64,000 nucleotides of DNA from the NCBI GenBank assembly GCA_025462725.1, contig JAOAPE010000003.1, positions 62,001-126,000 of the forward strand. The letters run 5' to 3'. The notes under the pieces are model-generated. The model made no database searches. It was not told the DNA's origin and saw only the letters and a program-made list of their open reading frames with translations. The translations under genes and the position numbers were made by a program. The stretch is from Terriglobales bacterium. Lineage in GTDB: Bacteria > Acidobacteriota > Terriglobia > Terriglobales > Acidobacteriaceae. How positions within the stretch are numbered: the first letter of the stretch is position 1; each line of letters begins with the position of its first letter. Of the stretch, positions 9,473 through 16,586 are shown one piece after another.

Positions 9473-9811
9473 ATGCGCATGTGGATGGTGAACCCGCGCA
9501 AGATGTGCAACCAGCACTTGCTTGGCGAACACGTCGAAATACATATGCTGGTTGGAACGCTGGTCCGCAAGAAATCCATTGCAGGATTTGTCGAGAACAA
9601 GTTGATCGAGGTTCACAGCATTCGCAAGCGCCATTCCGAACTGGTCAAAGAGATGCAGCGCCGCGGGATGCAGCACCAATCTCCGTTGCCTGCATTTCGG
9701 TCGCGCACATTGGGCAAGGTAAACCGCAAAACCAATCTCGCGGAACTTGCGCGTCGATGCGAACGTTGTAAGGCGGCCCAACGGCCTCGCGCGAAGTCAG
9801 CGCTTCAGTAA
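9473..9811 (+). CDS. Pyrimidine-dimer DNA glycosylase / endonuclease V-like protein
   Basis: 112 residues, starting six bases after the E1 stop. The N-terminal half resembles T4 endonuclease V (Pyr_excise family): the segment CNQHLLGEHVEIH aligns with the T4 helix containing QHL-x2-E-x2-E, placing Glu22 at the position of catalytic Glu23 in T4. Endonuclease V cuts at cyclobutane pyrimidine dimers by forming an imine through its N-terminal alpha-amine. Here residue 2 is Arg, so the initiator Met is probably retained and would supply that amine, which is unusual. The C-terminal part is Arg-rich and overlaps a convergent gene by 15 bases. Homology is from memory of the motif; activity is inferred. 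Confidence 0.7.
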   Translation: MRMWMVNPRKMCNQHLLGEHVEIHMLVGTLVRKKSIAGFVENKLIEVHSIRKRHSELVKEMQRRGMQHQSPLPAFRSRTLGKVNRKTNLAELARRCERCKAAQRPRAKSALQ

Positions 9812-10369
9812 TCCTCCGCCAACCTTCTTTTCGAGCGCGTTTGCTTCGTCTGCATAGTCGCGAGCTGTGATCAGGTTCACGGTCGCGAAGTCCTTGATTC
9901 GCGGGTCCTGTGCTTTTTCAATCGCTCCTTGCAACAGCGTAACTACTTCCTGGGTTCCGTCCACTTCAGTGCCAGCATACGCCGTGTCGAAATCTCCGCC
10001 GGACTTCGACTGCAGATTGGAAACGGTTTCGTTGTCAGCGTTGCCATTGGGAACACTGACTGATTTCGATTGCGCCAGTTTCTGCAAGTTGTTCAGCATG
10101 GTTGTGTAATCTTTTAGCTCGCGCTCTGCATGCGCCTTCACATCCGGACTCTGCGCTTTTGACTGAGCCAGCTTTGCCGCTTCAATCTCCGTAGTCAGGG
10201 CTGCGGCCGTTCGCTGAAAAAAGGTGTTCTCATCCGTAAATGACTGCGCCGCTTTCTCCACTTGCTTTGGAGGCACATCCTTGGGATTCTTTTCCCGGGC
10301 AATGTGCTGTTTACAACCCAATTGCCAACTCAGTGCAAACGCAAGCGACACAATCATCACGGACTTCAT
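9797..10369 (-). CDS. DUF4142-type lipoprotein
   Basis: 190 residues with an N-terminal signal ending in WQLGCK, a lipobox-like Cys at about residue 19, so the protein is probably lipid-anchored. The rest is helical with the DUF4142 layout: a ferritin-like helix pair, a middle AHAERELKDYTTMLNNLQ and a closing TLLQGAIEKAQDPRIKDFA, where the phrase on 'distance-dependent' helices repeats. The function of DUF4142 is unknown; members are often stress-related. A good ribosome site (AGGAAAGGAA) precedes the ATG. It lies 19 bases after a second DUF4142 gene, so the two form a small operon. Confidence 0.78.
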   Translation of the reverse strand: MKSVMIVSLAFALSWQLGCKQHIAREKNPKDVPPKQVEKAAQSFTDENTFFQRTAAALTTEIEAAKLAQSKAQSPDVKAHAERELKDYTTMLNNLQKLAQSKSVSVPNGNADNETVSNLQSKSGGDFDTAYAGTEVDGTQEVVTLLQGAIEKAQDPRIKDFATVNLITARDYADEANALEKKVGGGLLKR

Positions 10370-10388
10370 GAGAGTTCCTTTCCTCGCG

Positions 10389-10997
10389 CTATTGCCCGCG
10401 ACTACCCACTGCCTTCAGCGCAGATTGTGCAAGCTGCAAGTGCTCCTGAAGGATAGGCAGAGTTGTGGTCGCAAAGTTCTTCACGTCAGGATCCTGTCCT
10501 TGACTGGCTTCTTTCTGAAATTCCGCGATGTCCTTCTGGTGGTCTTGCACCATGTTCTGCATGTAAGAGCGGTCAAATTGCTGTCCTTGCGCTTGCGAGA
10601 GTTGCTGCTTCAGGCTCTGCGCGTCCTCCGGAAGATCTGTTGGAAGCGTGACGCCTTTCTGTTGCGCGATCTGCTGCAGCCGGTTGTCAATGTCAGTGTG
10701 GTCAGTGACCATTTTTTGTCCAAACTGTTTCACAACGGAGTTTGCGCCTTGCTGATTGGCCATGCTGCCGAGCTCGACTTCAGCTTTGCCGCCTTTCGCG
10801 GCGTTCATGATGAAGCTGCGATCCTGGTCGCTCAGCTGGCTGTTGCTGGCGGATTGCGAGTTGTCGCCGCCGCCCATTCCGGTTGCGGCTTGGGAATCGC
10901 TGCTGCTGCTGTTCCTTGATTCGCTGCCTTTGGTCTTGCTGCATCCGACAGAGATGGCAAGAACCGCGACTAGAAATAGTGCAAAGATGTTCTTCAT
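10389..10997 (-). CDS. DUF4142 lipoprotein
   Basis: 202 residues. The signal peptide ends in AISVGCS with the lipid-modified Cys near residue 19, followed by a Ser/Gly/Asn-rich linker to about residue 55 and then the DUF4142 helical domain. Recognisable stretches are FIMNAAKGGKAEVELGSMA, FGQKMVTDHTDIDNRLQ and MVQDHQKDIAEFQKEAS. This is a better match to the family consensus than its neighbour. The ATG is preceded by AAGGGAG. It is probably periplasmic and bound to a membrane. No function is established. Confidence 0.85.
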   Translation of the reverse strand: MKNIFALFLVAVLAISVGCSKTKGSESRNSSSSDSQAATGMGGGDNSQSASNSQLSDQDRSFIMNAAKGGKAEVELGSMANQQGANSVVKQFGQKMVTDHTDIDNRLQQIAQQKGVTLPTDLPEDAQSLKQQLSQAQGQQFDRSYMQNMVQDHQKDIAEFQKEASQGQDPDVKNFATTTLPILQEHLQLAQSALKAVGSRGQ

Positions 10998-11348
10998 GGA
11001 GTTGCTCCCTTTGGGTTAGGTTTCTAAAAGGTACGATGTTTGTTGCCGCAATCTGGATGGGCAGCAGAATGTGCCACTCGCGATTTTTAGGAATGGAACA
11101 AAGGCCACCCCGGAGAAAAGGTGGCCTTTGTTTCGGCATCGAAGGAGGCTAGAACCTGTGAAATTCTTCCGCCGTTTTGCCATTTATGGCCGTGAACTCT
11201 GCCTCAGACGCATCGTCCACAACCCGTATTCGCCATTTTTCTTAAAGCTTAGAAAGAGGCTAAAAGATTCAGGATGGTCTTTCCAAGCGTCAAGAGACGC
11301 TAAGTTCCTGGAATTCGAGAGTAGATGATTTAGCGCAGAGCCCCGGGT
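10998..11348. other. Intergenic region holding an orphan hairpin
   Basis: 351 bases between the start of the DUF4142 operon and the end of the saccharopine-dehydrogenase-like gene, both on the minus strand. It contains the ribosome site of the DUF4142 gene and a perfect 12-bp hairpin at 11098-11131. No convincing reading frame is seen; the longest is an 85-codon frame without a ribosome site. Confidence 0.6.
11098..11131. terminator. Perfect hairpin, probable bidirectional terminator
   Basis: ACAAAGGCCACC (11098-11109) pairs fully with GGTGGCCTTTGT (11120-11131) around a 10-base loop. T-rich flanks exist on both strands but are short. On the minus strand it lies about 220 bases past the stop of the gene ending at 11349; on the plus strand no gene precedes it. 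Confidence 0.6.
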
Positions 11349-12503
11349 TTACCGCAAGGCGTAGTCAATGCGGATTCCGCGCTTCGACATCTCATTCAGG
11401 AAATCATTTGCGGGAACGTCCGTCTCCTGCATGATGCCGCCGCGCTTTTTAATGGTGCCGCGCGCCATCATCAGCACCACGATGGACGCAGGCCAAGCGG
11501 TGGTGCGCATCATCGCCGTCATTTTTGCTTTCTCGTCGTAGTGGTCAACCATGTTGAATGCAGCTACGTGTCCGTCTGTGTGCGCTTCAATCCGCATGAT
11601 GCAAACATCAGGGGCGTCGCTGGTGAGCTTGTTCAAAAATATCTGCGATGTGACTTCGCGCGGAGTGACCTCTGTCTTTCCCAGCTTCATCTTCTCGCTG
11701 GAGAAATACCCGAGGTCATAGAGCGAGCGGATCATCGCGAAGTGCGAAGGATACCGCAGCGTCTTTTCGAAACATTCGCCTACGCGTCCCTTGAATGTCT
11801 CCGGCATCGTGGACGTTCCGCCCGAAGTATGGAAAGCCACCATCGGATCGAATCCGCCCATCTGAAAGTCTTCCGCTTCGGTAAGCGGTTCGATTTCAGT
11901 GATCTTTCCGTTGCGCAGAACTTTCGCGGGCTCAACAAATTCGTTGATGAGTCCGTTCACTGAAAAGACCAGGTGATAGAAGAACGGAGGCTGCGGATCT
12001 TCCGGCAATCCGCCGACATAAAGTTTCAGGGCATCCACTTTGCCGTTGTTGCCGGCCATGCGGCGAAAGAGTTCTCCCGCGAGTATTGAGGCCATGCCGG
12101 GTGAGAGTCCGCAATCGGGCGCCAGCGCCACGCCGCGCTTCGCCGCTTGCTTTGACATTGCATACGTCTTGCGGACGACCGTGTTGTTTCCGCCCAGGTC
12201 AGCGAAATGGCACTTGGCTTCGATCGCCGCTTTCGCCAGTCCCACGTTGAAGAAGTAGGGAACCGCGGAGAGGACGGCGGCGTGTCCGCGCATGAGCTTG
12301 CCGGCAGCTTTGTAATTTGCGGCGTCGAGGCGAACGGCGCGGACCTTCTTGTTGCCATTCAGTTTGTTGACGCGGGCGGCAGCGGATTCGGCGAGCTTGC
12401 CATCGGCGTCGGCCAGGGTCACGGATTCCACATCACCGGCGCGCGCCATATCATACGCGGCCGCCGACCCCATCATGCCTGCACCAATCACAAGTAATTT
12501 CAC
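11349..12503 (-). CDS. Saccharopine dehydrogenase-family NAD(P)-binding oxidoreductase
   Basis: 384 residues. The N-terminal Rossmann fold starts at residue 1 with VIGAGMMGSAAAYD, and the first 130 residues include LSAVPYFFNVGLAKAAIE and CHFADLGGNN, typical of saccharopine-dehydrogenase-like and lysine-6-dehydrogenase proteins. The C-terminal part (PGMASILAGELFRRM and the long beta sheet with MVAFHTSGGTSTMPE) is the substrate domain. Family members oxidise or reduce amino-acid adducts such as saccharopine or lysine; the substrate is not determined. No lysine pathway gene is adjacent, and lysA is 23 kb away. It stands alone on its strand. Confidence 0.85.
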   Translation of the reverse strand: MKLLVIGAGMMGSAAAYDMARAGDVESVTLADADGKLAESAAARVNKLNGNKKVRAVRLDAANYKAAGKLMRGHAAVLSAVPYFFNVGLAKAAIEAKCHFADLGGNNTVVRKTYAMSKQAAKRGVALAPDCGLSPGMASILAGELFRRMAGNNGKVDALKLYVGGLPEDPQPPFFYHLVFSVNGLINEFVEPAKVLRNGKITEIEPLTEAEDFQMGGFDPMVAFHTSGGTSTMPETFKGRVGECFEKTLRYPSHFAMIRSLYDLGYFSSEKMKLGKTEVTPREVTSQIFLNKLTSDAPDVCIMRIEAHTDGHVAAFNMVDHYDEKAKMTAMMRTTAWPASIVVLMMARGTIKKRGGIMQETDVPANDFLNEMSKRGIRIDYALR

Positions 12504-12789
12504 CGGACCTACCCCTCCCCATGTACTTTTTCAAATCTTGAGAATCAATGACTGGATAGGATACAGCATCGGTTCAGCCACGCCGGGGTGGCGCTCGCAA
12601 CTGGAAACGTGCAATGTAAAACTGACTTTGTGCTTGTCATGCCGAGCGCAGCGAGGAATCTGCACTTGGTTTCACTGAGAGAGCCGAGAGCAGGGTTGTT
12701 GATGCCCTGACCGCGCCTGCCCATGCTCCTACTAGAAAAGAAGAAACTGGTTTCAAAGTCCGAAGTACGCCGCCCCTCCCGCCTTGGTC
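12504..12789. other. Intergenic region with a dispersed-repeat fragment
   Basis: 286 bases without a credible gene. It holds GTCATGCCGAGCGCAGCGAG followed by GAATCTGC at 12636-12663, which resembles dispersed intergenic repeats I recall from Acidobacteriota and other soil bacteria. A related inverted copy is at 18157-18193. The region borders the AT-richer accessory patch. Confidence 0.5.
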
Positions 12790-14169
12790 TTAAGCCTTAA
12801 GTCGCCAGCGAGAGGCGGAACCCTTCAACTCGGGAACAGGCTCAATTTCACCTTGCTGCTGGAGTCGAATAAAAACATTTTTCATCGAATTTTCGGATCT
12901 GATCCCTGTTAGATCGCGTGCTTCCTTGTTTCTGATGCTCGGGTTCTTTTGTAAATATTTCAGAACAATCTCTTCTGGGTTCCCGAGAGGAGTGTGTGGG
13001 ATCGTAACAACGACATAAGAGCCCTCTACGGATATTTCCGGATCTTTAAGTTTCCACTCCTTCATCTTTTGGAAAGCAGTGTTTAGACCCTCCCCCATGT
13101 CTCGGTTGGGTGGATTCTTGTAGCGTGCCAATGTTCGAACTAGCTTTGGATTGCGCGAAAATCTTGCGTCCAAAATGTTCTGAACAGTTATATATCCTGG
13201 AAGTCTGCCCGGGCTGCGTACTTCAATTCTATTGTCGAACACATAAATGTGAATGTGGTCTGAGATTGAATAATCTCTATGAATAACAGCATTGGTTACG
13301 ATTTCTTGAATCGCTTCCGGCGGGTACTCCACTGGTCGCATTCCTTCCATCGTCCAAATAGTCGTTGCAGACATTATTTCCTTCACCTTCGAAACACTCT
13401 GTGAAATTACGTCATACGCAGGGCCTTCGATCGTAAATGTCTCTTTCAGGTGATCTCTTTCAGCGTCGTCCTCTCTCGTCTCATAACGTGCCACCTTAAC
13501 GGCACATTGTTTGGGCATGACAGCTGAGGGGTTACAAGCAAATAGAAGCAGTCCAGCGACGGTTGGTTCCCAATCTCTGACATCCACTAGATATTGGTTA
13601 ACAACAAAATCTAGTGGGTCGGTTTTTGGAGAGTAGTCTTGTAAAAAGGATCTAACTTCCTCAGAATCAACGATATCTTCAATCCTAGCCTTGCTCACTT
13701 TCTCGTCCTCAAACGAACGTTGTCCTTTGGCGTAGGTGAGATCCATAATCTCTTGAGCTGAAAGCGGTAAGGACTGAGCGGAAACGCGCTGGTAAACCTT
13801 GCCATCCGGCGTTTCATGTACAAACGAATCTTTCTCAATTGCCAAGTGCAGAACGTATCCTGGTAGGCCGACACACACTAAAAAAGTTGCCGTGGTGGTG
13901 CAACTGGGCTGAATATCCCGAAGTGCTTGGAAAAAGCCATTAAACTCTTCGATATCAGAAGCGCCACGCCAGCGATCAATACCAACCGCTGCCTCTTTGT
14001 CATCTGCAATCCCAATCACCAATTCGCCACTATCCGCGTTTGCAAAAGCACAGATGTGACGTAGCAGCTTCGCCGGAGCAATTTGCAGTGACTTGCGATC
14101 AAAGAAATGATCTTCTGGTCGTTCGCAAAACTTGATCGCGTCTTCCATGGAAATTGGTTGGATAATCAT
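12790..14169 (-). CDS. AlbA_2 (Schlafen-like) and HATPase_c_4 domain protein with C-terminal winged helix
   Basis: 459 residues from the ATG at 14169; an in-frame TTG at 14178 is also possible and neither has a clear ribosome site. Residues about 10-145 match the AlbA_2 (Slfn AlbA-like, putative DNA-binding) domain: EDHFFDRKSLQI, ICAFANADSGELVIGIADD. Residues about 290-400 are the divergent ATP-binding domain (YPPEAIQEIVTNAVIHRDYS, RIEVRSPGRLPG, RNPKL, GEGLNTAF). The last 65 residues look like a winged helix (LQKNPSIRNKEARDLTG). Such proteins are annotated as transcriptional regulators or appear in defence neighbourhoods. It lies 39 bases after an unknown gene in visibly AT-richer DNA, suggesting horizontal origin. 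Confidence 0.85.
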   Translation of the reverse strand: MIIQPISMEDAIKFCERPEDHFFDRKSLQIAPAKLLRHICAFANADSGELVIGIADDKEAAVGIDRWRGASDIEEFNGFFQALRDIQPSCTTTATFLVCVGLPGYVLHLAIEKDSFVHETPDGKVYQRVSAQSLPLSAQEIMDLTYAKGQRSFEDEKVSKARIEDIVDSEEVRSFLQDYSPKTDPLDFVVNQYLVDVRDWEPTVAGLLLFACNPSAVMPKQCAVKVARYETREDDAERDHLKETFTIEGPAYDVISQSVSKVKEIMSATTIWTMEGMRPVEYPPEAIQEIVTNAVIHRDYSISDHIHIYVFDNRIEVRSPGRLPGYITVQNILDARFSRNPKLVRTLARYKNPPNRDMGEGLNTAFQKMKEWKLKDPEISVEGSYVVVTIPHTPLGNPEEIVLKYLQKNPSIRNKEARDLTGIRSENSMKNVFIRLQQQGEIEPVPELKGSASRWRLKA

Positions 14170-14208
14170 CAGTGGCAATCACTTTTTGTCATAAATTTGA
14201 GTGCAGAA

Positions 14209-15498
14209 CTAGTTCTCTCCGATAACGATTTTCTTGATTTCTTCCATATCGAGGTGGTCTTTGATTTCGAATGCGCTCGGGTTCAACGAAAGGATGTCGT
14301 CAAATAGGATTATCGTTCTCAATATGCAGCGGCGGGCCTCAGCCCGATATACCTCGGCGTGAACTCCCTTGTTAATGAGTGCTTCCAATTTTTCTAACTG
14401 ATCCCGAAGGGATGCAGTGCTTACACATATTAAGTCGATGTTCGTGTTGCTCTGTCGGGACTTGTCTGCGAATGCTAAAAGTCGATTCCGGTAATGGGTT
14501 TTCCCCGACTTGAAAACATTTGTGGGCTCCCCTTCAATGGGTGGAAAAATGCAGTCAGTCACATATTCGAGGACTCTTCTACAGGACGCACTCACTTGGG
14601 CGAATTGCTCATCTGTTTCGGCACCTTCGAAAGTCTGAAGGGTGGCCCACAACTTTGTACCAAATTGGGGGGCCGTGTCTCCTAGTCGTGTGACTACATC
14701 ATCGGCAATGAACGCAAGTAAGCCACCGGAGCGTCTCTTCCAGTCTGCAATTCTTTGCGCATGCTCAAACCCGTGGTACTTATCGAATATGCTGAACTTG
14801 CCATTCAAGCTTTCATAAGCGATGTCTCTGTACCCTGCATCTCTCAGTTCTTCTTCAGCGGCTACGTCTAGGTAATCTTCTTCATCAAGGTCAAACCCAT
14901 CATGAAAGATGCTGGCCTTGTTCCCAATAAGCCGAAACGTGGGAATTAGCGAATTGGAGTATAAGACCCAATGAGCTGGCGTTGCGTCATCCACTTCCAA
15001 TGCACCAAGGTAGAAGCCTTTTGGAGCCAATCGATTATGCAAAAACTGCGCAGAACGCATGTCGATGCTTTCCAAACAAATCACATATACATCACCGTAT
15101 ACGAGAGTTTCTAATTTGTTGGGTTTCAGTCTCGACCAGACCGTATTCTCGGGTGAGAGCAACGAGCCAACGAACTTCTTAAACTTCTTTTGATCGAATT
15201 TACGTAATTCGCCGTCCCTTGTAGTCTTAGCCTTTTTGTAAGAATGATATTTTAGGAGTAGTCCTCCAATAAAAACCTTCGTTGAAGCTGGGCTGTTATT
15301 TTCCAAAATGGCTTTAAATACGGCTTTACGAAAAGGGCCAGACGATCCCTTGAAGGGTTTCCAGCTTTCGTCGAAGTGAAAGGCAATCTTCATGTTTTCG
15401 GTCTTTTGCGCATCAACATGATAGAGGAACCTTGCGCCGCCTCTTAAAGTATTCGGCGTTGTTACGAAAATGGAACACGCAATTATCTGACGTTTCAT
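14209..15498 (-). CDS. Unrecognised protein, possible partner of the AlbA_2 protein
   Basis: Up to 429 residues from the ATG at 15498. A second ATG at 15393 would give 394 residues and a more natural N-terminus (MKIAFHFDESWKPFKG). Neither has a good ribosome site. I do not recognise the N-terminal 300 residues; no signal peptide or membrane segment is seen, so it should be soluble. The C-terminal 90 residues are helical, and the segment ALINKGVHAEVYRAEARRC resembles a short motif I recall from HEPN-like tails of abortive-infection and other hypothetical proteins. Base composition is AT-rich (hand count of line 15241-15300: 22 G/C of 60) against about 55-62% in two neighbouring lines. Function unknown. 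Confidence 0.75.
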   Translation of the reverse strand: MKRQIIACSIFVTTPNTLRGGARFLYHVDAQKTENMKIAFHFDESWKPFKGSSGPFRKAVFKAILENNSPASTKVFIGGLLLKYHSYKKAKTTRDGELRKFDQKKFKKFVGSLLSPENTVWSRLKPNKLETLVYGDVYVICLESIDMRSAQFLHNRLAPKGFYLGALEVDDATPAHWVLYSNSLIPTFRLIGNKASIFHDGFDLDEEDYLDVAAEEELRDAGYRDIAYESLNGKFSIFDKYHGFEHAQRIADWKRRSGGLLAFIADDVVTRLGDTAPQFGTKLWATLQTFEGAETDEQFAQVSASCRRVLEYVTDCIFPPIEGEPTNVFKSGKTHYRNRLLAFADKSRQSNTNIDLICVSTASLRDQLEKLEALINKGVHAEVYRAEARRCILRTIILFDDILSLNPSAFEIKDHLDMEEIKKIVIGEN

Positions 15499-15564
15499 CT
15501 GTTTGGGTTGTAGCTCAGTTAATCCAATTTGGCATAGTTAATAAAGTACTGTTATCATTCAGCT

Positions 15565-15831
15565 ATGTCCTTCCGCACCTGCATTCACCTCAAAGTCAAC
15601 GGACACCAATGCCAATCCCCGGCGCTGCGTAATTCCACTCACTGCCATTTCCACCACCAGCATCGCCGACATAAACTTAAACGCCGCGACATCAACATCA
15701 CCGCCCTCGACTCCAACCGCGCCCGCCTCGACGCACTGCACAAAGTCATGAACGCCGTCATTTCGCATCGCATCGATCCCGAGATCGGCCGCACTCTTCT
15801 GTATGGCATTGCCACATCGTTTCACCAATAG
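15565..15831 (+). CDS. Small Cys/His-rich protein, putative zinc-binding, lineage-specific
   Basis: 88 residues. The N-terminal 30 residues carry CIHLKVNGHQCQSPALRNS and then CHFHHQHRRH, a Cys-x9-Cys...Cys-x-His pattern that looks like a small zinc-binding knuckle. I recall similar short proteins repeated in acidobacterial genomes, annotated as hypothetical. The C-terminal 45 residues are a simple helix-rich tail. There is no transport signal. The gene is divergent from the accessory two-gene patch and 67 bases away from it. Function not known; nucleic-acid binding is possible from the basic, zinc-finger-like head. Confidence 0.7.
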   Translation: MSFRTCIHLKVNGHQCQSPALRNSTHCHFHHQHRRHKLKRRDINITALDSNRARLDALHKVMNAVISHRIDPEIGRTLLYGIATSFHQ

Positions 15832-15917
15832 AATGAGGAATTTAGCCCAAGGTGCAATCGAATCTATACTTTGCAGACCGAAATCTTGTAAGTGAGGCAA
15901 AGAAAGTACCTTACAAA

Positions 15918-15959
15918 GGGGGAGGGGTGGTTGGGGAGGGTATATGTATGAACCAGTAA
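15918..15959 (+). repeat. G-rich repeat unit 1 ending in AACCAGTAA
   Basis: The block contains four G-runs of three or more bases (GGGGGAGGGGTGGTTGGGG, then AGGG), enough to form a G-quadruplex in principle. It is followed by TATATGTATG and AACCAGTAA. A second unit lies 115 bases downstream. Confidence 0.6.
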
Positions 15960-16032
15960 ACAGGGGAACTGAATGACGTTCATTCCGCGATGCACTTTCC
16001 TCCTAAAGTCGTCATTCTGGCTATCTTAGCTA

Positions 16033-16066
16033 GGGGGGAGGGGGTGGGGGAGGTATCAACCAGTAA
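16033..16066 (+). repeat. G-rich repeat unit 2 ending in AACCAGTAA
   Basis: The block GGGGGGAGGGGGTGGGGGAGG is followed by TATC and AACCAGTAA. It shares the G-rich body and the exact nine-base end with unit 1, but has a shorter spacer. Confidence 0.6.
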
Positions 16067-16171
16067 TCTAGAGCAAGCATTCACAGGAGTTGGGCGCCCT
16101 CTGCGACACCCCGCATCTCATTCTTGAATCCATGCGGTGATGTCGGACGCAAGATAGCTTGGGGGCAGTCC

Positions 16172-16555
16172 ATGCAAGAGGAAACAATCCGTACAGCTCT
16201 GAAAGCGCACTGGCAGGCGTCAGCAGCCGGTGATGCAAATGCGGAACACGATATTTATGATGACGATGCCATTTGTGATTATCCCCAGTCGGGCGAGCGA
16301 ATCCTTGGGCGGAGTAATTTGCAGGCGTTGCGGAGTCATCATCCCGGCAAGCCGTCCGTCTTCGAGGTCAAACGGATTGTGGGAAGCGGGGATCTCTGGA
16401 TCACGGAATACACGATCACGTACCAAGGGCAGCTGGCATACACGGTGAGTATCATGGAGTTTCGCAACGGCAAGGTCGTCCACGAGACTCAGTATTTCGG
16501 CGACCCCTTTGCGGCGCCAGCCTGGCGGAAGCAATGGGTTCAGCAGACCGCGTGA
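16172..16555 (+). CDS. SnoaL/NTF2-like protein
   Basis: 127 residues from the ATG at 16172. The frame is open to 16124 but the shorter form starts at the first helix (MQEETIRTALKAHWQASAAGD) typical of the fold. The NTF2-like cone can be followed: helix, then AEHDIYDDDAICDYPQSGERI, and the closing strands YTVSIMEFRNGKVVHETQYFGDPF. Members are small polyketide cyclases, isomerases or unknown ligand-binding proteins; no specific reaction can be assigned. It stands alone, convergent with the oxidoreductase gene 31 bases downstream. Confidence 0.8.
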   Translation: MQEETIRTALKAHWQASAAGDANAEHDIYDDDAICDYPQSGERILGRSNLQALRSHHPGKPSVFEVKRIVGSGDLWITEYTITYQGQLAYTVSIMEFRNGKVVHETQYFGDPFAAPAWRKQWVQQTA

Positions 16556-16586
16556 CGCGGAACGGCTGATGGCCGTGAATCAGAAG

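Larger units (their letters stand above)
15832..16171. other. Intergenic region with two G-rich repeats
   Basis: 340 bases with no credible gene. Two G-rich blocks (15918-15940 and 16033-16053), each followed within 5-11 bases by AACCAGTAA (15951-15959 and 16058-16066), form an imperfect direct repeat on the plus strand. Confidence 0.7.

Noticed and set aside
10224-10919. 231-codon plus-strand frame covering both DUF4142 genes
   Set aside because: Antisense to two lipoprotein genes with ribosome sites and lipoboxes; its Leu/Cys-rich translation looks like a reverse-strand shadow.
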